A stretch of 64,000 nucleotides of DNA, taken from Microbacterium luticocti DSM 19459. GTDB lineage: Bacteria; Actinomycetota; Actinomycetes; Actinomycetales; Microbacteriaceae. The notes beneath the pieces are model-generated. The model saw nothing but the letters and a program-made list of their open reading frames with translations. It was not told the origin of the DNA and ran no database searches. Shown in pieces: positions 44,095 through 55,384 of the stretch (its first letter is position 1; the number at the start of each line of letters is the position of its first letter). The DNA is taken from positions 1 to 64,000 of the forward strand of contig NZ_AULS01000006.1 in the NCBI RefSeq assembly GCF_000422405.1. Direction: 5' to 3'. Both the position numbers and the translations under genes were made by a program.

Positions 44095-46137
44095 ATGTCC
44101 ACCGCGCCCGCGGCCACGCAGCCGCTGCTCATCTCGCTGGCGGGCGTCGCCGAGCTCGCTCGGGTGCGGCGCCCGGTCGCGTCGATGTGGCGCGCGCGGT
44201 TCCGTGAGGCCGACACGCCGTTTCCGCCCGCTTCGGCCCACGACGGGCGTCGCGAACTCTTCGACGCCGACGCGGTCGCGCAATGGCTGGTCGTCACCGG
44301 GCACGGCAACAATCCCGACGCGGTCGCGGATGCCGCAGCCGTCGCCGAGCCGGTCGGGCTCGACATCGCCCGACCCGACGACCTCGCCGAGCTCTCGGCG
44401 CTCATCGCGTTGCGTGCGGGCACGGGCGAGCCGCTGACGACAAAGCGCGATGCCCTGCGCGAGCGGGCGCATGCCCTCGACCCCGACGACACGCACCTGA
44501 CACGTGAGATCGACCGGCACCTGCAACGCGGCGCCCCCGCACTGGATTACGTCGACCGGCTCGTCGACGCCCGCTATTCGCCGGCCGCGGCGCTTGAACA
44601 CCTGCAGCGCCGGGCGACGCGGATGCGGCGGGCCGCGGCATCCGCGGGAGAACCGCACCACGATCTGCTCACACTCACCGCGCGCCTGGTCGCGGCGCTC
44701 GCCGATCCCGAAGCCCCGCGGCTGCGCGTCGGGCCGGGGGTGGATGCCGCACTGCTCGACGCTGCGTCCGATGCCCTCGGCGACGACGCTGACGTCGAGT
44801 GGCCGGGGGGTGCGGCGGATCGCGCGTTGCGCCGCGGCCGGCTGTGCCGGGGGCTGCCGGCGGACGATCCGCTGCCCGCCGACGGGGCCCGCACCGTGAT
44901 GCTGGCGCGGGTACCCACTGCGCCCGGCGCGACGGTCACGCAGACGCTCGACGAGGTCGACGACGTCGTGCTGCGGCTCGATGCCGACGACGTCGGGGTG
45001 CTGATCGGCCCGGCTCGGGTGCTCGTCGACGCTCTGCCGGCGACCGCCGCCGACGTGCGCGCGCTCACGCTGCGCACCGGCCGGGTGCGCGCGATCGTGC
45101 GGCTCGACGCCGGCCTGGTGCCGACGGCGGTGCGCGAGGCGCAGGCGCTGTGGGTGTTCGGACCCGAGGCGTCGATCGCGCTCGGTGACCGCGTGATCGC
45201 GCTGGCCGACCTGACCGGGGTGGCACTCACGCCCGCTGCGGCGGCCGATCTGGTCAGCGACGTCGTCGCCAACCTCGGCGGTCCGGCGCAGGCGACGGCG
45301 CACACCTTCCGCTTTGCCCGGCTGGCGCGCACCTCGTCTGTGCTCGCACGTGACGGGGCTCTGGTGGCGGATGCCGCGCCCCGGCGTCGCGGCGAGGGTG
45401 TGGCATCCCGCGACCTGCCCGCGCTGCTCGACGTCGCTCTGGGCGCCGCGGCGGGCGACGCACCCGCGGTCGAGGTCATGCCCCGGGCCGACGCCCTGCC
45501 GCAACCCGACTCGATCCGGCTCGATGCCGCGGCAGCCGCCGGGCACGTGCGCGTGCTGCCAGGCACACGGCTCGACGCCGATGAGCTCGGCGACACCGGT
45601 CTCGTGGTGGTCTCTGCCGACGATCTCGATGACCCCGACCGCATCGGCGGGCGCCGGGTCGACCATCTTGCGTTCGCGCAGCGGCATCCGCATGCCCAGC
45701 TGACCCGCCCCGACGACATCGTGTTCCGCACCGCACCCACGCCGCGGGCGTGGGTCGACACCGCAGGGTCGCATGTCGTGGCGAGCCCGGCGCGGGTGCT
45801 GCGGATCGACCCGCACGATTCGGTGGGGCTGGTGCCCGAGCTGATCGCCGCCGACATCGCGGGCGGCGCCGCGGGGCCCGGTGCATGGCGACGGTGGATG
45901 CTGCGTCGGGTCGATCCGGTCCAGGTCGCGCCGCTGCGCGCCGCGCTGCATGAGGCGGCGGCGACACGGGCCGACCTGCACCGCCGTATCGACGAACTCG
46001 ACCGGCTCACCGGCATCCTGTGCGACGCCGTCGCCGTGCGCGCGGTGTCTGTGCAGGTGCCCGAGTCGGCACCGCCGCGGCCGGGCGCGGGACCGCCGGC
46101 TGCGGCATCCGACCCTCATGACCGACCCGACGAGTGA
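44095..46137 (+). CDS. N6-methylase-like protein lacking catalytic motifs, with HTH and HsdS-like region
   Basis: 680 aa. Residues about 10-75 look like an excisionase/MerR-type HTH (ISLAGVAELARVRRPVASMWRARF ... ELFDADAVAQWLVVTG). The middle aligns in character with the C-half of type I-like N6 methylases (VLIGPARVLVDALPATAADVRALTLRTGRVRAIVRLDAGLVPTA) but where NPPF/Y is expected I see ARVPTAPGA, and there is no GxG SAM motif. The last about 200 residues resemble an HsdS target-recognition half (PDDIVFRTAPTPRAWVDTAGSHVVASPARVLRI ... L..RIDELDRLTGILCDAVAVRAVSV). It ends 10 bp before hsdM. Role inferred: accessory specificity or regulatory subunit. Confidence 0.65.
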   Translation: MSTAPAATQPLLISLAGVAELARVRRPVASMWRARFREADTPFPPASAHDGRRELFDADAVAQWLVVTGHGNNPDAVADAAAVAEPVGLDIARPDDLAELSALIALRAGTGEPLTTKRDALRERAHALDPDDTHLTREIDRHLQRGAPALDYVDRLVDARYSPAAALEHLQRRATRMRRAAASAGEPHHDLLTLTARLVAALADPEAPRLRVGPGVDAALLDAASDALGDDADVEWPGGAADRALRRGRLCRGLPADDPLPADGARTVMLARVPTAPGATVTQTLDEVDDVVLRLDADDVGVLIGPARVLVDALPATAADVRALTLRTGRVRAIVRLDAGLVPTAVREAQALWVFGPEASIALGDRVIALADLTGVALTPAAAADLVSDVVANLGGPAQATAHTFRFARLARTSSVLARDGALVADAAPRRRGEGVASRDLPALLDVALGAAAGDAPAVEVMPRADALPQPDSIRLDAAAAAGHVRVLPGTRLDADELGDTGLVVVSADDLDDPDRIGGRRVDHLAFAQRHPHAQLTRPDDIVFRTAPTPRAWVDTAGSHVVASPARVLRIDPHDSVGLVPELIAADIAGGAAGPGAWRRWMLRRVDPVQVAPLRAALHEAAATRADLHRRIDELDRLTGILCDAVAVRAVSVQVPESAPPRPGAGPPAAASDPHDRPDE

Positions 46138-46147
46138 AGAAGGACCC

Positions 46148-47780
<1,633 letters not shown>

Positions 47781-47788
<8 letters not shown>

Positions 47789-48896
47789 GTGGCGGACTGC
47801 ACCACTCGGGGACCTCGTGCAGTTCCAACGAGGGGTCGATATCACTCGTGCAGCCCAAGTCGACGGAAACGTCCCGGTCGTATCATCTGGAGGAGTATCG
47901 AGTTTCCATAACGAGGCCATATCTGACGGCCCTGGAGTCGTGATCGGTCGAAAGGGGACTCTCGGCAAGGCCTTCTTTCTGCCTGGTCCCTTCTGGCCGC
48001 ATGACACGACGTTATGGATTCGTGATTTCGGAGGAAACGACCCGAAGTTTGTCTACTACTTCATGTCGAAGTTTGACGTGTCATGGCTCGATGCCGGCTC
48101 TGCGAACCCGACCTTGAACCGCAACCACCTTCATCCCATCGCCGTGACGTGGCCACCCGTCCCCGAGCAGCAGGCGATCGCCGAGGTCCTGGGCGCCCTC
48201 GACGACAAGATCGCCGCCAACACCAAGCTCGCTTCTGTGGCCAGCGATCTAGCCGAGCGTGAATACGAGCGCGCGACCCAAGCGTGGCGGAGAGTGGCAA
48301 TATCTGAGGTGCTGGACCCGATTCTCGGCGGCACGCCGTCGCGCTCTGTTGCGGGTTATTGGGATGATGGTGTACTGCCCTGGGTCTCAGCGAGAGACGT
48401 CTCCGGTGCATCTTCGAGGGTGATTCTTGACACAGCCGAGAAGATCACCGCGCTAGCGGGAGAAGAAACAAAGGCAAGACCGCTTCCGGTCGGATCAGTG
48501 ATTCTTACGGCGCGAGGAACTGTGGGCGCCGTCGCACGCCTTGGAATCGCGGCATCCTTCAACCAGTCCTGCTATGGCTTCGTGCCAGGTGCGGTCCCCG
48601 CGGCATTGCTCTACTTTTCAGTACTCAAGGCAACAGAGCGGGCCAAGGCGATCGCACACGGCTCCGTGTTTGACACGATCACGAAGGCTACATTCGATGA
48701 TCTCGAGATGTCGTGGGACGCTGACTCCGCAGGCGAAGCCGAGTCAGTGCTATCTGCATTGCTCGGAACAGTTGATCAATGCATGCGTGAGAACCGCACG
48801 CTCGCGGCAACCCGCGACGCGCTGCTGCCCCAGCTGATGTCAGGCAAGCTGCGGGTTCGGGATGCCGTGGCCGCGGCGTCACGAGTCGGCGTCTGA
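47781..48896 (+). CDS. hsdS: Type I restriction-modification specificity subunit
   Basis: 371 aa with two target-recognition domains, each followed by a conserved helix: WPPVPEQQAIAEVLGALDDKIAANTKL (about 125-152) and ESVLSALLGTVDQCMRENRTLAATRDALLPQLMSGKLRV at the end. Base composition is visibly lower in GC than the flanking genes, especially in the recognition domains, the usual sign of domain exchange. Overlaps hsdM. Confidence 0.93.
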
Positions 48897-48928
48897 TGTC
48901 TGAACAAACGAATCGAAAGAGAAGCACC

Positions 48929-49402
48929 ATGAACACCAAGACCTTCCTCGCCACTGCCGCGCTCGTCGTTGTGGCATCCCTCGGGCTGGTCGGCTGCACC
49001 GGTGGTGGCGGCGGCCAGGTCGATGACACCGCTGGGGCTTCGGCATCCACGACGCAGGCACCGACCCCGCAGCCGGTGAACCTCGACGGCACGTGGAAGC
49101 AGACGAACGCGAAGAGCGACACGAACTATCAGCAGGCCACGATCTCCGACGGCGTGATCTCGATCGACTGGGTCGCCGACAGCGGCGACTCCACCTCGAT
49201 CTACTGGGTCGGCTCGGTGACGCTGCCCAGTGACGCCAGCACGACGTTCACGTGGGAGTCGACACGCGATAAGGCCAAGACCGAAAACGCGCTGCTCGCG
49301 TCAAGGGACGACACCAAGACGTTCACATACGCGGACGGCGAGATCAGCTACAAGGTGACGGCGCTCGGCACGACGACCACGGTGCGGCTGGGACGGCAAT
49401 GA
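48929..49402 (+). CDS. Small lipoprotein, unknown function
   Basis: 157 aa. Signal peptide with lipobox LVGC (Cys23), then a Gly/Ser/Thr linker and one small beta domain (NLDGTWKQTNAKSDTNYQQATISDGVISIDWV). No family recognised. ATG 48929 is preceded by AAAGAGAAG. It lies between hsdS and vapC, 32 bp after hsdS, and has no obvious link to restriction. Confidence 0.7.
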   Translation: MNTKTFLATAALVVVASLGLVGCTGGGGGQVDDTAGASASTTQAPTPQPVNLDGTWKQTNAKSDTNYQQATISDGVISIDWVADSGDSTSIYWVGSVTLPSDASTTFTWESTRDKAKTENALLASRDDTKTFTYADGEISYKVTALGTTTTVRLGRQ

Positions 49403-49407
49403 GCGCG

Positions 49408-49821
49408 TCACACGAGGTCGTCGGGATACACGACGTCGATCTCGGAGATATCGCGCGAGAAGTCTTTGCGGTTGTTGGTCAGGAACACGTCCGCGCCGGC
49501 CGCGACGGCCGTCGCAAGGTGTGCAGCATCGGCCACGCGAAGCCTGTATGCGACAGCGAACGTGAGAGCGAGCCGCGCCGTGGGCTCGTCGAGCGCACGG
49601 AGATCCAAGCGGCTGAGCAGACTCGCCAGCGCTGTGACTTCCTCAGCATGTGGGTCGGTACGCAGCGGCTTGGCAAGCACCTCGGTCAGGAGGAGTACCG
49701 ACCCGATGCCGGCGGGGCCATCGCTCTCATCGAACAAGGCCGCGATCTTCGTGCCGAGCGGGTTCGCAGCATCCGCGGTGTAGATCAGCACATCGGCATC
49801 GAAGGCGACCAGGCCACTCAT
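49408..49821 (-). CDS. vapC: PIN-domain ribonuclease toxin, VapC family
   Basis: 137 aa. Acidic active-site residues: Asp8 (FDADVLIY), Glu47 (LLTEVL), Asp98 (VADAAHLATA) and Asp120 in LTNNRKDF. VapC toxins cut tRNA or rRNA. The start overlaps the antitoxin stop by four bases. Convergent with the lipoprotein gene 5 bp away. Confidence 0.9.
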   Translation of the reverse strand: MSGLVAFDADVLIYTADAANPLGTKIAALFDESDGPAGIGSVLLLTEVLAKPLRTDPHAEEVTALASLLSRLDLRALDEPTARLALTFAVAYRLRVADAAHLATAVAAGADVFLTNNRKDFSRDISEIDVVYPDDLV

Positions 49822-50105
49822 CGTGCGTCGCGCTCGCGTCGCACCTGTGCCACCAGCTCTTCTGCCCGGCCCGGAGACATTGCCGCACGACGAATCGGCT
49901 TGTCGCGGGCGGCCTCAAGCATCGCACCGATCTCGTCGGCCCTCTGCCAGGCCCCCCGAGCGCGTCGCGCGGCCAGTGCGCCGGGGTTCACGATCACTGC
50001 CACGACGCGGCCATGGCGCGAGATCTCGATCTCCTCACCCTTGTCGACACGGTCCAGCAGCGCCGGAAGCGTCTGCCGGGCATCCGTTGCACTCACCGTA
50101 GCCAT
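49818..50105 (-). CDS. vapB: Phd/YefM-type antitoxin paired with VapC
   Basis: 95 aa. N-terminal Phd/YefM fold: VSATDARQTLPALLDRVDKGEEIEISRHGRVVAVIVNP. The C-terminal tail (about 60-95, basic and helical) would wrap the toxin. TACAAT (50112-50117) lies six bases before ATG 50105, a leaderless start within its own operator region. Confidence 0.88.
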   Translation of the reverse strand: MATVSATDARQTLPALLDRVDKGEEIEISRHGRVVAVIVNPGALAARRARGAWQRADEIGAMLEAARDKPIRRAAMSPGRAEELVAQVRRERDAR

Positions 50106-50111
50106 GGCTCA

Positions 50112-50140
50112 ATTGTACAGCAGTGTACGCATTCGTACGT
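50112..50140 (-). promoter_or_regulatory. vapBC promoter-operator
   Basis: TACAAT serves as -10 on the minus strand. It overlaps TGTACA (50114-50119), and GTACG-CATT-CGTAC (50125-50138) is a perfect inverted repeat just upstream. These are the likely autorepression sites of the antitoxin-toxin complex. The hsdR promoter must lie within or beyond this block. Confidence 0.65.
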
Positions 50141-50237
50141 TTATTGACTGTCGCAGTGCGTCACTCATCACGCAATGCGTCGGGTCCATGAGCAACGCGG
50201 TCAAGACACCCGCAAGACATCACGAAGGAGCCCAGGC

Positions 50238-53200
50238 ATGAGCGGCATCCCCGAATCGGAATGGGAGCGCATGGCGCTCGAGACCCTCGCCGAGCCGCTC
50301 ATGTGGCGTCCCCTCGCCGGCGAGAAGATCGCGCCCGGCACCGGCGAGCGCGACACGTGGGACGAGCTGCTCATCCGTCCGCGCCTGCTCGCCGCCATGC
50401 AGCGGCTCAACCCCGATGTGCCGGTGCACTACCTGCAGCAGGCGCTCGGCGAGATCGCCGCGCCCCGCTCCCAAGACGCGATCACCGAGAACCACCGCAT
50501 CCATCGCTGCCTCGTCGACGGATACCCGCTCAGCTACATCGACGCCGACGGCATCGAGCAGAACCCGCGCATCCGCCTGATCGACACCGACCCCGCGCAG
50601 AACGACTGGCTCGCCGTCAACCAGGTCACCGTGCGCGACCGCGAGTCGCATCGCCGCTTCGACCTGGTCATGTATGTGAACGGGATGCCACTGTCCATTG
50701 CCGAACTGAAACGCGCCGGCTCTGCGTCGGCACGCGTCGAATCGGCCGTCGACCAGCTCGCCACCTACGTGCGTGAGCTGCCCATGGCCTTTCGCTTCTG
50801 CGTGTTCACCCTCGCCAGCGACGGCACCGACGCCAAATACGGCACACCGTTCACCCCGCTCAACCACTACGCGCCGTGGAACGTCGACGACGACGGGCTG
50901 GCCCTGGAACAGCCGCGCTTCGAAGACGGCCAGAGTGTGCAGCCCCTCGACGACGCACTGCTCGGCCTGTACAACCAAGAACGCTTTCTGCAGCTGCTGC
51001 GCAACTTCACCGCGTTCGACGAGGGCCCCGACGGCCTCGTCAAGCGCATCGCCAAACCGCACCAGTACTTCGCCGTGACCAAGGCCGTCGGCCGCACCGT
51101 CGAAGCCGTCGCCTCGAACGGTAAGGCCGGCGTCGTCTGGCACACCCAAGGCTCGGGTAAGTCGATGGAGATGGAGCTCTACGCCAACCTCGTCTCGCGA
51201 CGCCACGAACTGCGCAACCCCACCCTGATCGTCGTCACCGACCGCAACGAGCTCGACGGGCAGCTGTATCAGACGTTCGACCGCAGCCTGCTGCTGCCCG
51301 AAAAGCCGGTGCAGATCCACGAACGCGCTCAGTTGCGCGACGAACTGGCCGCACGGCTGACCGGCGGCATCTACTTCACCACCCTGCAGAAGTTCGGACT
51401 GTCGAAGGCCGAGAAAGACGCCGGGATGCGGCATCCTCTGCTCACCGACCGTCGCAACGTCATCGTCATCGTCGACGAGGCGCACCGCAGCCACTACGAC
51501 GACCTCGACGGCTACGCCCGCCATCTGCGCGACGCCCTGCCGCACGCCACGCTCATTGCGTTCACCGGCACGCCCATCTCGCTCGCCGAGCGCGACACCC
51601 GTGCGGTGTTCGGCGACTACATCGACATCTACGACCTGACCCGGGCCGTCGCCGACGGTGCCACCGTGCCGGTCTCGTTCGAGCCGCGGCTCATCAAGGT
51701 CGCGCTGGCCGACGGCGTCACCGACGAGCAGATCGACCGAGCAGCCGACGAGGTCACCACGGGCCTCGACGACACCGAGCGCGCGCGGGTCGAGGCATCC
51801 GTCGCCGTCGTCAACGCCGTGTACGGTGCACCCGAACGACTCGACAAGCTCGCCGCCGACCTGGTCGCGCACTGGGAGGAACGACGCGCGCGCATGCGGC
51901 CGTTCATCGGTGGGCCCGGCAAGGCGCTGATCGTCGGCGGCACCCGTGAGATCTGCGCGCGCCTGTACCGCGCCATCGTCGCGCTGCGACCCGACTGGCA
52001 CTCCGACGCGCTCGACGCCGGCACGATCAAGGTCGTCTATTCGGGCACCACCGCCGACCAGCCGCCGATCAGCGACCACGTGCGCCGCGACTCTGCGAAC
52101 GCCGCGATCAAGGCGCGGCTGAAAGACCCCGACGACGAGCTCGAGTTGATGATCGTCAAAGACATGATGCTCACCGGGTTCGACGCGCCGCCGCTGCACA
52201 CGCTCTACCTCGACCGGCCGCTCAAGGGCGCCCTGCTGATGCAGACGCTCGCGCGGGTGAACCGGACGTTCCGGGGAAAGGAAGACGGCCTGCTCGTCGC
52301 CTACGCACCGCTCGCCGACAACCTCGCCCGGGCGCTCGCCGAATACACCGTCAAAGACCGACAGAACAAGCCCGTCGGCCGTGACGTCGACGAGGCCGTG
52401 GGGATCGCTCGCGAACTGGTGGGCGAGATCCGTGTGATGCTCGCCGACTGCGACTGGCGCGCGATGCTCACCGCCGGCGGATCGCGCGCCCAGCTGAACG
52501 CGGTCACCCGCGCGGTGAACTTCTTGCGCGACCTGCAGAACCCGCTGAACGCCCCCGAGCTCGGCGCCGAACGGCTCTCGGCCCGCTACCGCGCGAAGAG
52601 TTCGGCGCTGTCGCGGGCGTGGGCCCTGGCATCCCGCCGCCCCGGCCTGATCGAGTTGCACGACGAGATCGCCTTCTACGAAGAGGTGCGGGTGTGGATG
52701 GCGAAGTACGACGCGGCCGAGCGGCAGGGGCGTGACGAGCCGCTGTCGGACGAGATCGAGCGGCTGCTCGGCGAGCTGATGTTCGAGTCGCTGGCCAGCG
52801 GCGAGGTGCTCGACATCTATGAGGCGGCGGGTCTGCCCGAGGTGTCGCTCGACGAGATCGGGCCCGGGTTTCTCGCACAGGCCGAGAAGGCGCGCAACCC
52901 GCAACTGGCGATCGAAGCGCTGCGCGCGAGCCTCGTCGGTTCGGCACGGGCGGCCACCCGCGGCAACCTGGTGCGGCAGCAAGCTTTCTCAGACCGGATC
53001 GGCGAGATCATGCGCCGGTACACGAACCAGCAGCTCACCGCCGCCGAGGTGATCGCCGAGTTCGTGGCGATGGCGAAGGATGTCTCGGACGAGGCGTCGC
53101 GCGGGGAGCGCTTCTCACCACCGCTGTCGCAGGACGAGCTCGCCTTCTATGACGCCGTCGCCCAGAACCAGTCGGCGGTGGACGTGCAGGGCGAGGACAC

Positions 53201-53423
53201 GCTCGCGCAGATCGCCCGCGAGCTGGTCGCGGTGATGCGCCGCGACGTGCGCACCGACTGGACCGTGCGCGACGACGTGCGCGCGAAGCTGCGGTCGTCG
53301 ATCAAGCGGCTGCTCGTCAAGTACAAGTACCCGCCCGACCGCCAGCCCGGTGCGATCACGCTGGTGATGGACCAGATGGAGGCGCTGGCGCCGCGGTACG
53401 CCGAGGAGCGACGCGGCGAGTAG
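50238..53423 (+). CDS. hsdR: Type I restriction endonuclease/translocase subunit
   Basis: 1061 aa. The nuclease motif is Asp142 (RRFDLVMYVNG) with ELK 156-158. The SF2 motor has GSGKS (305-309), VDEAH (412-416), FTGTP, MLTGFDAPPLHTLYLD and QTLARVNRT (motif VI). The C-terminal helical region binds the methylase complex. All key residues are present, so it looks functional. Separated from hsdS by a lipoprotein gene and vapBC, so it has its own start: GAAGGAG before ATG 50238. Confidence 0.96.
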   Translation: MSGIPESEWERMALETLAEPLMWRPLAGEKIAPGTGERDTWDELLIRPRLLAAMQRLNPDVPVHYLQQALGEIAAPRSQDAITENHRIHRCLVDGYPLSYIDADGIEQNPRIRLIDTDPAQNDWLAVNQVTVRDRESHRRFDLVMYVNGMPLSIAELKRAGSASARVESAVDQLATYVRELPMAFRFCVFTLASDGTDAKYGTPFTPLNHYAPWNVDDDGLALEQPRFEDGQSVQPLDDALLGLYNQERFLQLLRNFTAFDEGPDGLVKRIAKPHQYFAVTKAVGRTVEAVASNGKAGVVWHTQGSGKSMEMELYANLVSRRHELRNPTLIVVTDRNELDGQLYQTFDRSLLLPEKPVQIHERAQLRDELAARLTGGIYFTTLQKFGLSKAEKDAGMRHPLLTDRRNVIVIVDEAHRSHYDDLDGYARHLRDALPHATLIAFTGTPISLAERDTRAVFGDYIDIYDLTRAVADGATVPVSFEPRLIKVALADGVTDEQIDRAADEVTTGLDDTERARVEASVAVVNAVYGAPERLDKLAADLVAHWEERRARMRPFIGGPGKALIVGGTREICARLYRAIVALRPDWHSDALDAGTIKVVYSGTTADQPPISDHVRRDSANAAIKARLKDPDDELELMIVKDMMLTGFDAPPLHTLYLDRPLKGALLMQTLARVNRTFRGKEDGLLVAYAPLADNLARALAEYTVKDRQNKPVGRDVDEAVGIARELVGEIRVMLADCDWRAMLTAGGSRAQLNAVTRAVNFLRDLQNPLNAPELGAERLSARYRAKSSALSRAWALASRRPGLIELHDEIAFYEEVRVWMAKYDAAERQGRDEPLSDEIERLLGELMFESLASGEVLDIYEAAGLPEVSLDEIGPGFLAQAEKARNPQLAIEALRASLVGSARAATRGNLVRQQAFSDRIGEIMRRYTNQQLTAAEVIAEFVAMAKDVSDEASRGERFSPPLSQDELAFYDAVAQNQSAVDVQGEDTLAQIARELVAVMRRDVRTDWTVRDDVRAKLRSSIKRLLVKYKYPPDRQPGAITLVMDQMEALAPRYAEERRGE

Positions 53424-53529
53424 CGGCGCAGTGGCGGCGCGGCGGCGGTGACACGCTGTCGCCGGGCAGCGACGCTCAGCCACGAACAGACGGCGCTGAT
53501 GGCGCCGCTGTTCGCCGAGCACCTCGGGG

Positions 53530-54102
53530 TCAGGGTCGACGGATGAGCACGGCCGGTGCCCATGCCGGCCACGACGCGGTGCCCACCGGCATCCCGTGCT
53601 CATACACGGCGACCCGCCGGAACGGTGTGCTCGCCGCGCTGTTTTCGAAGAACTCCGTGCGGTCCGCGAGCGCGCGTGCACGGGCGACGAGATCCCACAG
53701 TCGAGCATGGCGTTCGCGGATCTTCTGCTCGGGAACGGCATGCCCGCCGTGCGCAATGCGGTCAGCGACGCGGGTGACCGAGAGCTCGACCGGAACCAGC
53801 ATCACGTGCAGCTGCACCAGATAGTCGTGGGCGAGCGCGTCCTCGACGAACTCCACCTTGCTGGGGTGGCTGAAGACGGTCTCGGTGATGAATGAGACGC
53901 CGGCCGCCATCAGGCGGGAACACTCGGCGGTAGCCACGCGTGAGGCCTCGTACGCGTGCTCGGCGGCGGAGTCGGACCAGCGCTCGGCGGCGATGATGGA
54001 CGCGTTGACGAACGGCAGGTGCGTCACCGGCTGCAGGATGCGCTCGACGTAGGTCGACTTGCCCGAGCCGTCAGGCCCGGCCAGCAGGTGCAGAACGGGC
54101 AC
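53530..54102 (-). CDS. Zeta-toxin-like P-loop kinase
   Basis: 190 aa. Walker A GPDGSGKST (9-17), a glutamate-containing strand FITETVFS (Glu74) and the lid RIAHGGHAVPEQKIRERHARLWDL, as in zeta/PezT-like kinases found in gram-negative and actinobacterial genomes. Zeta toxins phosphorylate UDP-GlcNAc. Close paralogues of unknown target exist, so the substrate is not certain. The GTG start follows the ParD-like gene by 3 bp, forming an apparent toxin-antitoxin pair. Confidence 0.78.
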   Translation of the reverse strand: MPVLHLLAGPDGSGKSTYVERILQPVTHLPFVNASIIAAERWSDSAAEHAYEASRVATAECSRLMAAGVSFITETVFSHPSKVEFVEDALAHDYLVQLHVMLVPVELSVTRVADRIAHGGHAVPEQKIRERHARLWDLVARARALADRTEFFENSAASTPFRRVAVYEHGMPVGTASWPAWAPAVLIRRP

Positions 54103-54105
54103 GCG

Positions 54106-54465
54106 TCAGTCGTCCGACCCGTCTCGGACGACGACGTTCCCCTGCTCGTCGGCCTCCGACCACGAGCGACCCTCGCGGGTGAATTCGTCTGCGAAGTCGA
54201 GCCGCGCACGGCGGGCATCGATCCGCTCGTCCCAGATCGCCCGCACGACGGCCTGCCCGCGCTCGCCGAGCTCGTCGTACGACGAGTCGCCGGCCAGCAC
54301 GCGCAGCACATCGCGATGGCTGACGGTGGGAGAGGCCTCGAGTTCGCGCCCGATTCGTGCCGAGTGGGTGATCTGCTGGGCGGCGCTGCGGCTCGCGGCG
54401 GCACCGGCCGACTTCGCGACCTCGAAGAGGTCGCCGTCCACGCGCATCGGCATCGTGCTGGCCAT
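54106..54465 (-). CDS. ParD-like antitoxin
   Basis: 119 aa. The N-terminal MPMRVDGDLFEVAKSAGAAASRSAAQQITHSARIGRELE matches ParD-like (RHH-type) antitoxins of zeta-like kinases. The acidic C-terminal half (IDARRARLDFADEFTREGRSWSEADEQGNVVVRDG) would contact the toxin. TACACT is six bases before ATG 54465 (leaderless). Confidence 0.75.
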   Translation of the reverse strand: MASTMPMRVDGDLFEVAKSAGAAASRSAAQQITHSARIGRELEASPTVSHRDVLRVLAGDSSYDELGERGQAVVRAIWDERIDARRARLDFADEFTREGRSWSEADEQGNVVVRDGSDD

Positions 54466-54471
54466 GCCGCA

Positions 54472-54490
54472 AGTGTAGCAAACAGCTACA
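54472..54490 (-). promoter_or_regulatory. Promoter-operator of the ParD-like/zeta-like pair
   Basis: TACACT (-10, 54472-54477) overlaps a perfect inverted repeat TGTAGC-AAACA-GCTACA. Placement over the -10 suggests autorepression by the RHH protein. Confidence 0.65.
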
Positions 54491-54595
54491 GCTGTGGGTG
54501 CCTGGGTGGGGTCGGTTCGACTCGCCGCCGGCTCGCTCAACGACCGGGGGAGGGCGCTCGCTCAACGACGGGGGGCCCGGCGGCCGGGTGCCGGG

Positions 54596-55210
54596 TCAGA
54601 GGCTGCCGTCGCGGACGCGGGCCGCGGCATCCGGTCGGCCCTCGGTCTCGAACCCGGCTGCGACGCCCGAGCGGTCGGCATCCGACCGGTTCTGGCTCCA
54701 CTTCGCCTTTGCATCGACCCGCTCCACGCGCATCTCGACGCCGACGATCGCGCGCAGCTGGCCGTGGACGTACTTGTCGGGCGCATCAGACACGGCCCAC
54801 GGATGCTGCCGCCCGGCCTCATGCCGGTCGGTGAGCGCCGTGACGGCCTCGTCCAGCCACGCGGCATCCTCATACACTGTCACCGGCCCCCGCAGCTGCA
54901 CCGCGGAGTAGTTCCACGTCGGCACGACCTTTCCGTGCTCGGCCTTGGCGGCGTACCAGGTGGGCGTGACGTACGCATCGGGTCCGTAGACGACGAACAG
55001 GCCCGGCGCGCCATCGGCGATGCGCTTCCAGTGCTCGTTCGCGCGGGCGAAGTGCGCAATGACCCGGTCGCCGTGCCACAGGATCGGCAGCAGCGTGGCG
55101 TCCGGCGCACCGTCAGGGCCGGTCGTGACGAGCGTGGCGACGGACGCCTCGTGCACGAACGCACGGGCGGCGTCGAGGTCGTCGATCCGGTTGAAGTGGG
55201 GAACGTACAT
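54596..55210 (-). CDS. PaiB-family FMN-binding protein
   Basis: 204 aa. MYVPHFNRIDDLDAARAFVHEASVATLVT is the standard PaiB opening; PTWNYSAVQLRGPVTVYED and IVGVEMRVERVDAKAKWSQNRSDADR are the other conserved blocks. The split-barrel fold binds flavin. Although named a transcriptional regulator, the biochemical role is unclear. TACGCT (55217-55222) lies six bases before ATG 55210. 54491-54595 holds no gene. Confidence 0.9.
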   Translation of the reverse strand: MYVPHFNRIDDLDAARAFVHEASVATLVTTGPDGAPDATLLPILWHGDRVIAHFARANEHWKRIADGAPGLFVVYGPDAYVTPTWYAAKAEHGKVVPTWNYSAVQLRGPVTVYEDAAWLDEAVTALTDRHEAGRQHPWAVSDAPDKYVHGQLRAIVGVEMRVERVDAKAKWSQNRSDADRSGVAAGFETEGRPDAAARVRDGSL

Positions 55211-55384
55211 CGTCCGAGCGTACGTCCCGGGCTTCGCCTCGGCCTCCGGTGCCCACATCCGGTGCCCACGTCCTGGGCCCGCATCCGGGGTCCGCATCCT
55301 GGGCCCGCATCCTGGGCCCCGAACCCAGAGCCGGGCCGATCCCGTCGATGACGCAGGCGGGTCAGGTGGCGGGGTGCGAGCCGA

